Shown piece after piece: positions 63,741-64,000 of a stretch of DNA of 64,000 nt. Every line of letters begins with the position of its first letter. The stretch's first letter is position 1. Source of the stretch: Opitutus sp. (GTDB lineage: Bacteria > Verrucomicrobiota > Verrucomicrobiia > Opitutales > Opitutaceae); the NCBI GenBank assembly GCA_024998815.1, contig JACEUQ010000002.1, forward strand, positions 572,501 to 636,500, in the 5' to 3' direction. A program made the position numbers and the translations under genes. The notes under the pieces are model-generated. The model ran no database searches. It saw only the letters and a program-made list of their open reading frames with translations, and was not told the origin of the DNA.

Positions 63741-63781
63741 CAAGGATCGAAGTATTTCGTTGGTTTGGCAGTAACGGCAGA

Positions 63782-63804
63782 TCTGTCACCTAATAGGTGA
63801 CACT
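63782..63804. repeat. 23-bp palindrome element overlapping the argD stop codon
   Basis: A-centred copy with two arm mismatches at the distal left end (TCTGTCACCTA). Its right end includes the outermost base of the aminotransferase TAA, so the element begins exactly where the gene ends. Confidence 0.88.
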
Positions 63805-64000
63805 TAGGCTTTGGCGGCGAGCACGCTGCGGATGATGTCCACGCTACTTGCCAGTTCCTCGGCGCTCGCGGTGAGCGGGGGGAGTAGGCGCACGACGTTG
63901 CCGCCGGCCATAGGTGCCAACAATCCGGCTTCGCGCAGCGCCGTCACGTAGGGGACCGGGTCGCTGGCGAGCTGGAGACCGAGCATAAAACCGCGCCCGC
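63804..64000 (-). CDS. argD: Class III aminotransferase, acetylornithine type, C-terminal part
   Basis: Only the last 65 residues are in the window, read from the right edge. RGRGFMLGLQLASDPVPYVTA, then REAGLLAPMAGGNVVRLLPP and a final EELASSVDIIRSVLAA match the small C-terminal domain of acetylornithine/succinyldiaminopimelate aminotransferases (usual VRGKGLMIGIEL and NVLRLLPPL patterns). ArgD transfers the amino group of glutamate to N-acetylglutamate semialdehyde in arginine synthesis. Other class III aminotransferases (ornithine, 4-aminobutyrate) share these segments, so the name is probable, not certain. Confidence 0.75.
   Translation of the reverse strand, partial: GRGFMLGLQLASDPVPYVTALREAGLLAPMAGGNVVRLLPPLTASAEELASSVDIIRSVLAAKA

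Overview
The window is GC-rich chromosomal DNA from a Gram-negative bacterium. Lipid A or LPS-type genes, BON-domain and lipoprotein genes, and PilT ATPases show the Gram-negative envelope. An oleC-oleD pair, a cysteine-poor UvrC, a C-terminally short HemA and an unusual load of inverted-repeat families point to Verrucomicrobiota, most likely Opitutales/Opitutaceae. That placement is inference from gene content and style, not from a marker-gene tree. Most start codons have no Shine-Dalgarno sequence; they are often preceded by pyrimidine runs such as CCCCTATG.

Layout. 1-2159: a truncated DUF4338 (DruA-like) gene at the edge, a secreted PLA2-like protein, and an amidohydrolase broken by one in-frame TAA. 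2228-9053 (minus): the gltB-gltD glutamate synthase operon and a glutaredoxin. 9226-16352: two divergent arms of envelope sugar-transfer genes. The left arm is GT2, LAB_N, PAP2 and GT39; the right arm is GT39, PAP2 and a UDP-glucuronate-4-epimerase-like protein. Together they look like a polyprenyl-phosphate-uronate lipid A or LPS modification pathway. 16599-19483: two PilT-family ATPases and a small lipoprotein. 19523-22698: oleC-oleD of the olefin/beta-lactone pathway, both carrying repeat-derived insertions. 22917-24907: a group II intron abutting a long hairpin. 25421-45769: mostly housekeeping genes (DUF748, ykgJ, zeta-like kinase, xerC, mazG, trpC, rsmA, Uma2, GreA-like, glgA, rnr, NOP2/RsmB methyltransferase, a methyltransferase with palindrome insertions, hemX/ccsA-hemA). 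45851-46881: an eleven-unit 93-bp tandem array. 46958-64000: a membrane-protein pair, def, a repeat-rich surface protein, cinA, uvrC, a sialate esterase, muiA, a peroxiredoxin, a 120-bp tandem array, a kinase-like protein, a small envelope-stress cluster (DUF1328, DUF3185, BON), an M48-type peptidase and the 3' end of an argD-like aminotransferase.

The most unusual feature is the repeat content. About a dozen distinct dispersed inverted-repeat families occur in 64 kb. Three of them have entered coding sequence in frame: a 23-bp palindrome read as CHLLGDT/CHLIGDT twice in oleD and twice in a methyltransferase, and two other families in oleC. The palindrome is always read in its only stop-free frame and sits in predicted loops or tails, as expected of a selfish palindromic element tolerated inside proteins.

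No tRNA, rRNA or CRISPR array was recognised.
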